Below are positions 35,240 to 44,105 of a stretch of DNA of 64,000 nucleotides, piece after piece. A model generated the notes under the pieces. The model ran no database searches, was not told where the DNA came from, and saw nothing but the letters and a program-made list of their open reading frames with translations. The stretch's first letter is position 1, and each line of letters begins with the position of its first letter. Location of the stretch: positions 1,240,001 to 1,304,000 of the forward strand of contig CAWJVZ010000004.1 of assembly GCA_963846475.1 (NCBI GenBank). Direction: 5' to 3'. A program made the position numbers and the translations under genes. This DNA comes from DASWJZ01 sp963846475. GTDB taxonomy: Bacteria > Pseudomonadota > Alphaproteobacteria > Rhizobiales > Afifellaceae.

Positions 35240-35788
35240 ATGGCGTTGGCTGCCCTTCGGGAAGAGTTTCAGGATGTTTTTCAGCCGCCTCCAGTGCCGG
35301 ATTGGGCGACGGCGCTCAAGTTCGTCGAGACACTGAAGGATTTGGAACGAACAACCGGTGAGTTCGATTCCGCTTTGAGGGAGTGGCGGGCGAAGACGTC
35401 GGCGAATCTCACGACCGGGCTCGCCTTTATTGAAAGCAAGACTGCAGGCCTTCCCGCCGATAAGGTCCGCGAATTTCTGCTACCGATGGTGGACGAGGCC
35501 CTTATCGCGATTGATCATCTAACGGTCGCCTACTCCCAGCCATTTCACGAAAATCCAAAATCCGCCGAAGCCGTGCGAAAGCTAGGGAGTTTCTCAGGAC
35601 CCGCAGGCCGATACATTCGAAAGCAACTTCGACGGCTAGAGGATTTGCGCGTGACGCAGCATAACTTTGCCGTCGACATGTACTACACACTCTTGGCTTT
35701 CAGAACGGAGGTGGAAGGGCGAGAGGGAACAGAGGTGTTCACGGACGGTAGCGCGTTTGGCGAGTTTCTGCGCAAGCAAATAGCCTGA
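35240..35788 (+). CDS. Uncharacterised partner of a RelE-like toxin
   Basis: A 182-residue, mostly helical soluble protein; ATG at 35240 with GGGGAG ten bases upstream. The sequence is all-alpha in character (WATALKFVETLKDLERTTGE and AEAVRKLGSFSGPAGRYIRK), without a recognisable ribbon-helix-helix, AbrB or helix-turn-helix domain. It lies seven bases before a RelE-like toxin gene in the usual antitoxin position, but is twice the usual antitoxin size. It may neutralise the toxin by a different fold. Lower GC than the region average. Confidence 0.6.
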   Translation: MALAALREEFQDVFQPPPVPDWATALKFVETLKDLERTTGEFDSALREWRAKTSANLTTGLAFIESKTAGLPADKVREFLLPMVDEALIAIDHLTVAYSQPFHENPKSAEAVRKLGSFSGPAGRYIRKQLRRLEDLRVTQHNFAVDMYYTLLAFRTEVEGREGTEVFTDGSAFGEFLRKQIA

Positions 35789-35795
35789 TGCACAG

Positions 35796-36068
35796 ATGCG
35801 CGTGGAGGCGACTAAGGCGTTTCTGCGCGACCTAAAGAAGCTATCGAAGGCGGACGCGTTGGCTACTACGACAGCGCTCCAGGAATTGGTACAAGGCCAG
35901 ACGGGGAAGAGGCTGAACTTTGAGCCGGTTGTGCGCCGGCCTGGATACTACACGATCAGGGGGACTTATTCTGTCCGCGTGCTGCTTCGGAAGACTGGGG
36001 ATGACAGCTTCGACGTAGTCGCTGTCGGGAATCACGACTATGTTTACGCGTCATATTTCCGGAAGTAG
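35796..36068 (+). CDS. RelE/ParE-superfamily toxin
   Basis: A 90-residue protein with the compact RelE fold: EATKAFLRDLKKLSKADA at the N-terminal helices, then GKRLNFEPVV and the beta core YYTIRGTYSVRVLLRKTGDD and FDVVAVGNHDYVY. Basic residues and Tyr in the last strand fit ribosome-dependent mRNA cleavage. The partner gene is seven bases upstream. The family could also include ParE-like gyrase poisons, but the RGTYSVRVLL strand is nearer RelE. Confidence 0.8.
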   Translation: MRVEATKAFLRDLKKLSKADALATTTALQELVQGQTGKRLNFEPVVRRPGYYTIRGTYSVRVLLRKTGDDSFDVVAVGNHDYVYASYFRK

Positions 36069-36215
36069 CTCACAGGGGTTTGTCGTGACCGGCTGCTTCT
36101 ATCCTGCGCTCCCGCGGCGCGACCGGAGATGCCGGCGTCTCGGTCTGTTTGCCGGTAGCTGGCATACGTCTCCTCCCACTCGTTCCGGCTGACGGGAGAA
36201 CGCTACCACGGTAGC

Positions 36216-36246
36216 TCACTGAGCCGAGTACATTAATGCCCAAATT
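36216..36246. repeat. 31-bp inverted repeat, right copy
   Basis: Right member of the pair with 35074-35104. In the plus direction it encodes EYINAQI in frame with the downstream oxidase frame, and several differences from the left copy fall at third codon positions. A GCTACCACGGTAGC palindrome lies just left of it (36202-36215). Confidence 0.7.
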
Positions 36247-36312
36247 AGGACACTACCGCTTGCCCGCGAGGATTCGCTTGCGCTAGGCGTGCCTTCAACA
36301 GCGGGAGCTTGC

Positions 36313-37428
36313 ATGCGTGTTGCCGTCGTCGGCGCCGGGATTGTCGGGCTCTGTACCGCTTGGGCCGTGGCCAAGCGCGGCAACCAGGTGGCGCTGTTCG
36401 AGCAGGGTGAAATTCCCAATCCACTCTCCGCCTCCGGCGACGAGCATCGCATGATCCGCCGCGCCTATGGCGGCCAGGACGGCTATACGCGGCTGATGAG
36501 CGAAGCTTTCGCCGCCTGGGACGAGCTGTGGGCCGACCTCGCTCGCGGCCATTTTGCACCGACCGGTATCCTCACCATCTCGCAAACGCCCGGGGATTTC
36601 GGCGAGGTCTTTCGCGCCGGGCTCGACCGCACCGGTTTTGCTTACGAGCTTTTCGGCGGCCCGGAGGCGGCGGAGCGCTATCCCTTCCTCGACGGCGGCA
36701 CGATCCGCTACGCGTTCCTCAGCCCGGAAGGCGGCGTGCTGTTCTGCCGCCGCATCGCCGGCGATCTCCTGGGCTGGCTCGCCGCCGCCGGCGTGACGCT
36801 CCGCCCCACCACGCCGGTCGTTTCGGTCGATGCGGAACATGGGCGCCTCACGACGGCAGACGGCGAAATCTTTGAGGCCGACCGGATCGTCGTCGCCGCC
36901 GGCGCCTGGATCTTGAAGCTCTTTCCCGAGCTTGGCGGATCGCTAAGAACCTACCGCACGGCAGTGGCCTATCTGGAGCCGCCGCCCGACCTCCGCCCCG
37001 CCTGGGAGCGCGCGCCGGCAATTCTCGACGTCGGCGGCACGCCGGACGGCTACGTCGTCCCGCCGGTCGGCGGCACCGGGCTCAAGGTCGGCGCCGGCGT
37101 GCACCGGCGGCCCGCGGGGCCCGATGATGACCGCGCCCCTGGTCCCGGCGAAGGCGAGAGGCTGCGCGACCTCTTCTCGCCGCCGCTCGCCCGCATCGGC
37201 GAATATGCGGTCGCGAAAGTCGTCACCTGCGCCTACACTTTTACGGCGGACGAGACCTTTTTCGCCGCCGAGCGCGGCCGCGCACTGATCGTTTCCGCCT
37301 GCTCCGGCCACGGCTACAAATTTGGCGCCGCTGTCGGCCGGCGCACGGCGGAAGCACTGGAGACCGGCGATTTCGCGCGCTATCTCGGCTGGCTGAGAGC
37401 CGAAACGGTTACCGCGGCGGCCGCCTAG
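36313..37428 (+). CDS. Monomeric sarcosine oxidase-like FAD-dependent amine oxidase
   Basis: A 371-residue flavoprotein of the DAO/MSOX family. The dinucleotide-binding VVGAGIVGLCTAWAVAKRG is at the N-terminus, then SGDEHRMIRRAYGG, which resembles the SSHGxxRxxRxAY motif, and the C-terminal SACSGHGYKFGAAVGR with the flavin-contact GHGxK. There is no Cys at the usual covalent-FAD site in SACSGHG beyond the first Cys, so covalent attachment is uncertain. It probably oxidises an N-methyl or secondary amine to give aldehyde and H2O2. The pcaH gene starts 23 bp downstream, so co-transcription is likely. Confidence 0.8.
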   Translation: MRVAVVGAGIVGLCTAWAVAKRGNQVALFEQGEIPNPLSASGDEHRMIRRAYGGQDGYTRLMSEAFAAWDELWADLARGHFAPTGILTISQTPGDFGEVFRAGLDRTGFAYELFGGPEAAERYPFLDGGTIRYAFLSPEGGVLFCRRIAGDLLGWLAAAGVTLRPTTPVVSVDAEHGRLTTADGEIFEADRIVVAAGAWILKLFPELGGSLRTYRTAVAYLEPPPDLRPAWERAPAILDVGGTPDGYVVPPVGGTGLKVGAGVHRRPAGPDDDRAPGPGEGERLRDLFSPPLARIGEYAVAKVVTCAYTFTADETFFAAERGRALIVSACSGHGYKFGAAVGRRTAEALETGDFARYLGWLRAETVTAAAA

Positions 37429-37451
37429 CGCCGGCCGGAAAGGTCGACAGG

Positions 37452-38164
37452 ATGCCAGCAGAACCTCTCCGCCCGCGCGACTGGGGCTCGCATCCGCCGT
37501 TTGTCTATCCGGACTACAAATCGACTGTGCTGCGCGGACCTGCGCGGCCGCTTGTGCCGTTAAAGCAGACGCTGTCGGAACTGACCGGGCCGGTCTACGG
37601 CCACAACGATATCGGCCCGCTCGACTCCGACCTCACCAGGAACGGCGCGAAGAACGGCGAGCCGCTTGGCGAACGCATCATCGTCACCGGCCGCGTCGTG
37701 GACGAAGCAGGCCGGCCGGTGCGCGATACGCTGATCGAAATCTGGCAGGCCAATGCCGCCGGCCGCTACGTCCACCGGACCGACCGCCACCCGGCGCCGC
37801 TCGACCCGAACTTTTTGGGTGGCGGCCGTGACCGTTACCGACGCGCAGGGCCGCTACCGCTTCCATACGATCAGGCCCGGCGCTTATCCCTGGGACAACC
37901 ACTTCAACGCCTGGCGGCCGAGCCATATTCACCTGTCGCTCTTCGGCCCGTCGATCGCCACGCGCCTCGTCACCCAGATGTATTTTCCCGGCGACCCGCT
38001 GCACGGCGCTGGATCCGATGTTCCAGTCGGCCCCGCCGCAGGCGCGCGAGCGGCTGGTCGCAACATTCTCGCTGGACGTGACGGAGCCCGGCTTCGCGCT
38101 CGGCTATGTCTTCGATATCGTGCTGCGCGGCCCCAAGGAGACGCCGATGGAGAGCGGACGGTGA
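37452..38164 (+). CDS. pcaH: Protocatechuate 3,4-dioxygenase beta subunit (two frameshifts)
   Basis: An intradiol ring-cleaving dioxygenase subunit that binds the catalytic Fe(III). The N-terminus WGSHPPFVYPDYKSTVLRGP and the strand ERIIVTGRVVDEAGRPVRD are typical. After an extra base near 37832 the text resumes TDAQGRYRFHTIRPGAYPW then NHFNAWRPSHIHLSLFG, with the Tyr and His iron ligands. Another extra base near 38007 precedes LDPMFQSAPPQARERLVATF and the closing GYVFDIVLRGP. Product: 3-carboxymuconate. The stop overlaps the pcaG start by four bases. Confidence 0.85.
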
Positions 38165-38751
38165 CTGCCGGGCAGACGCCGTCGCAGACTGTCGGCCCGT
38201 TCTTCGCCTTCGCGCTCACCGGGCCGCAATACGGCTATGATTTTGCCGGCCTCGCCTCCGGCGATCTTGCCGGCGACGACATGCCCGGGGAGCGTATCTG
38301 CATCGTCGGCCGCGTCTTTGACGGCGCAGGTGCTTTGGTCGGCGACGCGATGATCGAGATCTGGCAGGCCGATGCCGAGGGCCGCTACGCCCATCCCGCC
38401 GATCCGCGTGGAACCAACCAAAAGTTCCGCGGCTTCGGCCGCTTCGGCACCGGCACCGATCCGCAGAACCGCTTCGTTTTCCACACCATCAAGCCGGGCG
38501 CGGTGGACGGCGAGCAGGCGCCGCACATCAACGTCATCGTCTTCATGCGCGGCCTGCTCAGCCACGCTTATACCCGCATCTATTTCTCCGACGAGGCCGA
38601 GGCGAATGCGCGCGACCCCGTGTTTTTGGCCGTGCCAGCGGAGCGCCGCCCGACACTCATCGCCTGCCGCGACGACAAGGCCGCCGCAGCGACTTACCAT
38701 TTCGACATTCGCATGCAGGGCGACGAGGAGACGGTGTTCTTCGACGTCTAG
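38161..38751 (+). CDS. pcaG: Protocatechuate 3,4-dioxygenase alpha subunit
   Basis: A 196-residue alpha subunit; GTG 38161 overlaps the pcaH stop. The motifs are TPSQTVGPFFAFAL at the N-terminus, GDAMIEIWQADAEGRYAHP, FVFHTIKPGAVDGEQAPHIN and YFSDEAEANARDPVF. It pairs with PcaH and shapes the substrate pocket. No pcaBCDIJ genes for the rest of the beta-ketoadipate route are nearby, so the downstream steps would need genes elsewhere. The stop overlaps a convergent gene by four bases. Confidence 0.88.
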   Translation: MTAGQTPSQTVGPFFAFALTGPQYGYDFAGLASGDLAGDDMPGERICIVGRVFDGAGALVGDAMIEIWQADAEGRYAHPADPRGTNQKFRGFGRFGTGTDPQNRFVFHTIKPGAVDGEQAPHINVIVFMRGLLSHAYTRIYFSDEAEANARDPVFLAVPAERRPTLIACRDDKAAAATYHFDIRMQGDEETVFFDV

Positions 38752-39236
38752 GGAGGGCCGCCTGGCGCCTCGTCGGGGCGGACGGTGTCGGCAATGATGC
38801 CGGTGGAGAAATTGACCGGAGCGACCTTGCCCTGGACGATCGCGCCGCACCCCTCGGCGCAGGTCGCCAGGATCGACTGGAGTTGCTGCCGCGTCAGCGC
38901 CTCGGCCTCGACCGGTAGCGCGTCGGCGGCTTCGGGATCCGTCTTGAGAAGGAAGAAATCGCCGGACGGGACGAGCCAGCCCGTCACCTCGACAAGGCTG
39001 CCACGGTAGCTCAGCGGAAATTCCTCAAGCTCCGCCAGCTCGACCCTCTCATATTTGGGGCGCGGCGCGCCGGCCCGCGGCAGGCCGATCCCGTCGTAGC
39101 ACTGCAGCCGCAGCGCGTCGTCGGCGATCGCGCGGCATGTCTCGATCTCCCGGCGCACCTGCGCCGGAGCCGCACTTGCCCATAGGGCGGCAAGCATCAC
39201 GACAATGACTGAACCGACGCGTCGCATCCCCGGCAT
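38748..39236 (-). CDS. Exported protein of unknown function
   Basis: A 162-residue protein with a signal peptide (MPGMRRVGSVIVVMLAALWA) ending near APAQV. It contains ETCRAIADDALRLQCYDGIG, a Cys pair pattern seen in small periplasmic proteins. An OB-like segment follows (GSLVEVTGWLVPSGDFFLLK) and then a CAEGC pair. The order suggests two disulfides. Convergent with pcaG. No enzymatic motif. Confidence 0.6.
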   Translation of the reverse strand: MPGMRRVGSVIVVMLAALWASAAPAQVRREIETCRAIADDALRLQCYDGIGLPRAGAPRPKYERVELAELEEFPLSYRGSLVEVTGWLVPSGDFFLLKTDPEAADALPVEAEALTRQQLQSILATCAEGCGAIVQGKVAPVNFSTGIIADTVRPDEAPGGPP

Positions 39237-39309
39237 TTTGGCAGCAATCCGGCACCCGCGCCACCGAACGAAATCTCGCCGCGCGCCGCCGCGCCCGTGC
39301 CGGCGTCGC

Positions 39310-39708
39310 TCAGGACCGCCGCGGGTTGACGATTCGCGCCTCGCCGGCGCGCAGCTCGTCGATATGCCCCCGCAGCAGCGTCATGTTCCTCCGGTTGGCC
39401 TTGAAGAATACGTCGAAGACGTCGCCGGCGATCGGCACGGCGCCGATGGTCGCGTCGACGATCAGATTGCCGGCCATGCGGGTGAGCAGCAAAGGCGGCG
39501 CGCCGAGCCGCCGCGCCTCGAGGATCAGATAGCTGGACAGGCCGAGCGACACGGCATCGCCGACCCCCGGCAGGAGACCGAGGATCGCATCCGCTCCGAA
39601 GCGTACGCCGAGGCCGGGGATGGCGAAGGCGGAATCGAGCGCGGTCGCCAGCCGGTCGAGCCGGCGTTCGACGCGATCGAGCTCGTCGTGCCGGGACCGC
39701 TTTCGCAT
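39310..39708 (-). CDS. DUF4112 membrane-associated protein
   Basis: A 132-residue protein; the start at 39708 gives the canonical layout. The N-terminal helix (DELDRVERRLDRLATALDSA) is followed by FAIPGLGVRFGADAILGLLP then GVGDAVSLGLSSYLIL, the DUF4112 pattern with an amphipathic or hairpin membrane segment, and GNLIVDATIGAVPIAGDVFD. Function unknown. Divergent from the CcdA-like gene; the 166 bp between them include a frame extension that I do not call coding. Confidence 0.7.
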   Translation of the reverse strand: MRKRSRHDELDRVERRLDRLATALDSAFAIPGLGVRFGADAILGLLPGVGDAVSLGLSSYLILEARRLGAPPLLLTRMAGNLIVDATIGAVPIAGDVFDVFFKANRRNMTLLRGHIDELRAGEARIVNPRRS

Positions 39709-39874
39709 TGTCCCGTCGGAGTGGGGGAGCAGGATTTCCGGTTCCGCGGCCAAGATCGCCTCTCCACATCGTGCGCAGGCGATGTGGTGCCAGGCCCGGC
39801 ATCGGGCAAGGGGCCCGAGAAGCGAGGCGGCTGCCCCGTTCCAAGCGCCATCCCGATGGGCTAAGTGTCCGGCC

Positions 39875-40639
39875 ATGATCGGTGTGGGCATCGTCGGCGC
39901 ATTTCTCGGGGGGCTCCTCTCCTTCGTCTCGCCCTGCGTGCTGCCGTTGGTTCCGCCTTATCTCTGCTACATCGCCGGCCTGTCGGCGGAAGAATTTGCC
40001 CAGTCCGGGGCGGACAAGGGCAGGAGACACATCGTCCTGTCGGCGCTTTCCTTCGTGCTCGGCTTCTCCACCGTCTTCGTTGCGCTCGGTGCCACCGCGA
40101 GCGTGTTCGGCCAGGCCATCAGGCGCCTCACCGGCCTGGAAGTGTCGATCTTCGGCACCGACATTCCGCTGGTGAGCCTCGTCGCCGGGCTGGTCATCAC
40201 CGCCATGGGCCTGCATTTCCTCGGGATTTTCCGCATCGCTTTCCTCTATCGTGAGGCCCGGCTGCGGGTGGCCCAAAAGCCGCCCGGCCTTCTCGGCGGC
40301 TACGTGCTCGGCCTCGCCTTCGCCTTCGGCTGGACGCCGTGCATCGGCCCGATCCTGGCGACGATCCTCGCCGTGGCCAGCGCCGAGGACACGGCGCTTA
40401 GCGGCGCCTTTCTGCTCTTCGTCTATTCGCTCGGCCTCGGCGCCCCGTTCCTGCTTGCCGCCGCCTTTGCACCCTCGTTCATCGCTTGGGCGACCGGCTT
40501 CCGCCGGCATCTGCCGAAGGTCGAGAAGGCGATGGGAAGCCTTCTCGTGCTGACCGGCATCCTCTTCATTACCGGCCAGATGAGCGTCATGTCCTATTGG
40601 CTGCTGGAAACCTTTCCGGCACTCGGCACGATCGGGTGA
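39875..40639 (+). CDS. ccdA: CcdA-like cytochrome c biogenesis membrane protein
   Basis: A 254-residue inner-membrane protein with six helices. The two redox Cys lie in VSPCVLPLVPPYLCYIAGLS and FGWTPCIGPILATILAVAS. CcdA carries electrons from cytoplasmic thioredoxin to periplasmic thiol proteins, for example for c-type haem attachment. The nearby PuuD needs a c-type haem in its C-terminal domain, which gives a possible client. The stop overlaps the next start (GTGA). Confidence 0.88.
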   Translation: MIGVGIVGAFLGGLLSFVSPCVLPLVPPYLCYIAGLSAEEFAQSGADKGRRHIVLSALSFVLGFSTVFVALGATASVFGQAIRRLTGLEVSIFGTDIPLVSLVAGLVITAMGLHFLGIFRIAFLYREARLRVAQKPPGLLGGYVLGLAFAFGWTPCIGPILATILAVASAEDTALSGAFLLFVYSLGLGAPFLLAAAFAPSFIAWATGFRRHLPKVEKAMGSLLVLTGILFITGQMSVMSYWLLETFPALGTIG

Positions 40640-41902
40640 GTGCAGTCGATCTCTCGGCGGATGAGATCTCCGCCGCAGCTACACGAATTATGCTCCGCTG
40701 CGGCGAGCTGCGCGCCATTTCCGCCAGTCCGGTTTCCTATGAGCGGCTCTACCTCACGCGGGAGCATCGCTCCGCCGCCGAGAGGATCATGGGCTGGATG
40801 GCGGAGGCCGGGCTTTCCGCCCGCATGGATGCCGCGGGCAACCTGATCGGCCGCCGCGATGGAGCCGATCCGACGACGCCCGCTCTGGTGCTGGCCTCGC
40901 ATTTCGACACCGTGCGCGACGCCGGAGCCTATGACGGGCAGCTGGGCGTGGTCACGGCGATCGAAACAGCGTCGGCCCTGGGAGCGCTCGGGATTGATCT
41001 CCCCTTCCCGCTCGAAGTGCACGCCTACGCCGACGAGGAGGGCACGCGCTTTCACACCATGCTCCTGGGCAGCGGTTTCTTGACCGGCCTGGAGGGACCC
41101 GAGACGCTCGCCCGGGCCGACCACGACGGCATTTCGATTGCCGAGGCGATGCGGCGCTTCGGCCTCGATCCGGAGCGGATCGGCGAGGCGCGGCGGCAGG
41201 CGGGCGAGTTCCGCGCTTATCTCGAAGTCCATATCGAGCAGGGTCCGGTATTGGAGGGAGAAGAGCTTGCCGTCGGAACGGTGGCGGCCATTGCCGGCCA
41301 GATCCGCGGCACCGTGACAATCACCGGACTGGCCGGCCACGCCGGCACGGTGCCGATGAAGATGCGCCGCGACGCGCTCGCCGGCGCAGCGGAAGCCGTT
41401 CTGGCCATCGAGGATGTGGCGAGGAGTCGATCCCGACCCCCTGCTCGTCGCGACGGTGGGCGAGATCCACGCCGGGCCGGGCGCCAGCAACGTCATACCC
41501 GGCGAGGTCCGGCTCACGCTGGACCTCCGGTCCGGGAATGACGAGGATCGCCGCGCTGCCCTGAAGAAGCTTCGCAGACGGCTCAACGAGATCGCCGCCG
41601 GCCGCAACCTCGCCGTCGAGCTCAGCGTCGCATCCGACACGCCGGCCGTGCGCTGCGACCCCGGCCTGATCGCCGCCATCGATGCGGCGTGCGAGGCCGT
41701 GCAGGGCACGCCGATCCACCTCACCTCCGGTGCGGGCCATGACGCCATTGCAATGGCCGCGCTCTGCCCGGTCGGGATGATCTTCGTCCGCTGCAAGGGC
41801 GGCATCAGCCACAATCCGGCGGAAAGCATCGCCGAGGCCGATGCCGGCGCAGCCTTCGCCGCCTTGACCCGCACGGTTTTGCGCCTGATGGGGAAGGGAT
41901 GA
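40636..41902 (+). CDS. Allantoate amidohydrolase-type M20 hydrolase (one frameshift)
   Basis: A Zn/Mn-dependent amidohydrolase of the AllC/HyuC group, about 421 residues. The GTG at 40636 overlaps the upstream stop. The metal ligands appear in SHFDTVRDAGAYDGQLGV and ADEEGTRFHT, with HIEQGPVLEGEELAVG and GLAGHAGTVPMKMRRDAL in the dimerisation part. A shift near 41428 is healed by removing one base; the text resumes VDPDPLLVATVGEIHAGPGA. The C-terminal metal His lies in GGISHNPAESI. The location next to puuE and the urate pathway favours allantoate over N-carbamoyl amino acids. Start of a coupled run of three hydrolase genes. Confidence 0.85.
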
Positions 41903-43137
41903 GCGTCCCAGCCGAGCTGCGCCAAAAAATCCTCGCCGATGTCGACGCCCGCAGCGCCGGTCGCGAATCTTTCCTGGCCAGGCTCGTGCAGACGGCCTCG
42001 TCCAATCCGCCGGGCGACTGCGCGCCGATCGCCGAAGTCGCCGCCGGGCTGCTGGAAGGGCTCGGCTTCGAAGTGGAGCGGCACGAAGTGCCGGAGGCGG
42101 AGGTCCGCGCCGTCGGCATGCTCTCCTGCACCAACCTCGTCGTGCGACGCAGGTTCGGCGACGGCCCAGTGATCGCGCTGAACGCCCATGGCGACGTGGT
42201 GCCGCCCGGCGAGGGTTGGACGCATCCGCCGTTCGCGGCGGAGGTGGCGGACGGTTTTATGTACGGGCGGGGAGTGGCGGTATCCAAGTCCGACCTCGCC
42301 ACCTATACCTTCGCGCTGCTGGCGCTCGAGCCGGTGGCCGAGGGGCTCAAGGGCGCCGTCGAGCTGCATTTCACCTTCGACGAGGAGATAGGCGGGCTGG
42401 TCGGCCCGCAGCGGCTTTTGGAACAGGGCATCGTGAAGCCGGACTATTGCATCTCGGCCGGCCTCTCCTATGCCGTCGTCACCGCCCACAATGGCTGCCT
42501 GCATCTCAAGGTGACGACGCATGGCAAGTCCGCCCATGCGGCGGCGCCGGAGACCGGCCATGACGCGCTGGAGGCGATGGCGCGCATTCTCCAGGCGCTC
42601 TATGCCGAACGCCAATCCTATCCGAGGCGGATTTCAAGTCATCCCGGCATCGGCCATCCCAACCTGACGATCGGGCTCATATCCGGCGGCATCAACACCA
42701 ATGTCGTTCCGGACAGGGTGACCCTCCGCCTCGACCGCCGCATGATCCCGGAGGAGGATTCCCGTCAGGTCGAAGCGCATCTGCGCCTCCTGATCGTCAA
42801 GGCGGGAAGCGAGTTGGCGGGAATCGACGTCGAGATCGAACGTGTGCTGCTCGCCTCGCCGCTCCGCCAGCTGCCCGGGGCCGAAGTGCTGATCGAGCCG
42901 ATCCGCGCTTACGGCAGGGAATTCCTCGGCGAGGAGCCCAAGATCGAGGGTGTTCCGCTCTATACCGATGCGCGCCTTTATGCCGAGGCCGGCATCCCGA
43001 CGATCTCCTACGGCGCCGGCCCGCACTCGTTCCTTGAGGCAAACGGCCACCGCGCCGACGAGAGGCTGAGACTTTCCGACCTCGATGCCGCGACCCGCAT
43101 CGTGGCGCTCAGCCTGGCCGACATCCTGCAGAGATGA
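41899..43137 (+). CDS. ArgE/DapE-like M20 deacylase in the ureide cluster
   Basis: A 412-residue M20 metallopeptidase-like hydrolase. The metal site is ALNAHGDVVPPGEGWTHPPF, GRGVAVSKSDL and FTFDEEIGGLVG, with the dimer-domain THGKSAHAAAPETGHDALEA. The YGAGPHSFLEANGHRADE segment supplies the last ligand His. It overlaps both neighbours by four bases, so it is coupled to allantoate amidohydrolase and PuuE. The substrate is not evident: a ureide such as ureidoglycine or ureidoglycolate, or an N-acylated amino acid, are the main choices. Confidence 0.8.
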   Translation: MSVPAELRQKILADVDARSAGRESFLARLVQTASSNPPGDCAPIAEVAAGLLEGLGFEVERHEVPEAEVRAVGMLSCTNLVVRRRFGDGPVIALNAHGDVVPPGEGWTHPPFAAEVADGFMYGRGVAVSKSDLATYTFALLALEPVAEGLKGAVELHFTFDEEIGGLVGPQRLLEQGIVKPDYCISAGLSYAVVTAHNGCLHLKVTTHGKSAHAAAPETGHDALEAMARILQALYAERQSYPRRISSHPGIGHPNLTIGLISGGINTNVVPDRVTLRLDRRMIPEEDSRQVEAHLRLLIVKAGSELAGIDVEIERVLLASPLRQLPGAEVLIEPIRAYGREFLGEEPKIEGVPLYTDARLYAEAGIPTISYGAGPHSFLEANGHRADERLRLSDLDAATRIVALSLADILQR

Positions 43138-44045
43138 CCTATCCGCGCGACATGGTCGGCTACGGGCGCAACCCGCCCGACCCAAAATGGCCGGGCGGCG
43201 CCGCTATCGCCGTGCAGTTCGTCGTCAATTACGAGGAGGGCGGCGAGAACAATATCTTGCACGGCGACGCCGCCTCCGAGGCATTCCTGTCGGAAATCGT
43301 GGGCGCCCAGCCCTGGCCCGGCCAGCGCCACATGAACATGGAATCGATTTACGAATACGGCTCGCGCGCCGGCTTTTGGCGCCTGTGGCGGATGTTCACC
43401 GCCCGAAGAATCCCGGTCACGGTTTTCGGCGTCGCGACCGCGCTGCAGCGGAACCCGGAGGCCGTCGCAGCGATGCGCGAGGCCGGCTGGGAGATCGCCT
43501 CGCACGGCCTCAAATGGATCGACTACAAGGATTTTTCCAAGGAGGCCGAGCGCGAGCACATGCGCGATGCGATCCGCATCCACCAGGAAGTTACCGGCGA
43601 GCGGCCGCTCGGCTGGTATACCGGCCGCTCCTCGATCCATTCGATCGAGCTGGCCATGGAGGAGGGCGGCTTCCTCTACACGTCGGACACCTATGCCGAC
43701 GAGCTGCCCTACTGGCTCGCCGGACCGGACGGGCCCTTCCTCGCCATCCCCTACACGCTCGATGCCAACGACATGCGCTTCGCGACGCCACAGGGTTTTA
43801 ACTCAGGCGACCAGTTCCTCTCCTACCTCAGGGACAGCTTTGACGTTCTCCACGCGGAGGGAGAAGCCGAAGCGCCGAAGATGATGTCGATCGGCCTGCA
43901 TTGCCGGCTTGTCGGCCGGCCCGGCCGCGCTGCGGCACTCGCCCGCTTCCTCGATTACGTGCAGGCGAAGCCGCGGACGTGGCTGCCGCGCCGCGTCGAC
44001 ATCGCCCGCCATTGGCACGCGCACCATAAGCCGCACGGCAGTTGA
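43134..44045 (+). CDS. puuE: Allantoinase PuuE (polysaccharide deacetylase-like)
   Basis: A 303-residue, cofactor-light allantoinase of the NodB-fold type that opens allantoin to allantoate. The N-terminus MVGYGRNPPDPKWPGGAAIA and FVVNYEEGGENNILHGD are PuuE hallmarks, with SIYEYGSRAGFWRLWRMF, GWEIASHGLKWIDY and the late IGLHCRLVGRPGRAAAL. All are intact. Together with puuD, uraH, uraD and the downstream hydrolase it completes urate to ureidoglycine or ureidoglycolate. Confidence 0.92.
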   Translation: MTYPRDMVGYGRNPPDPKWPGGAAIAVQFVVNYEEGGENNILHGDAASEAFLSEIVGAQPWPGQRHMNMESIYEYGSRAGFWRLWRMFTARRIPVTVFGVATALQRNPEAVAAMREAGWEIASHGLKWIDYKDFSKEAEREHMRDAIRIHQEVTGERPLGWYTGRSSIHSIELAMEEGGFLYTSDTYADELPYWLAGPDGPFLAIPYTLDANDMRFATPQGFNSGDQFLSYLRDSFDVLHAEGEAEAPKMMSIGLHCRLVGRPGRAAALARFLDYVQAKPRTWLPRRVDIARHWHAHHKPHGS

Positions 44046-44105
44046 CAGGGGCCGGGCCGGACAGCAGGTTCGGCCTGCAACGCGCCGGCCGGAACGCAGG
44101 GCTCC

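Noticed and set aside
40594..42615. 673-codon minus-strand frame opposite the two M20 hydrolases
   Set aside because: Both plus-strand genes have clear metal-site motifs and coupled overlaps; the antisense frame has no domain.
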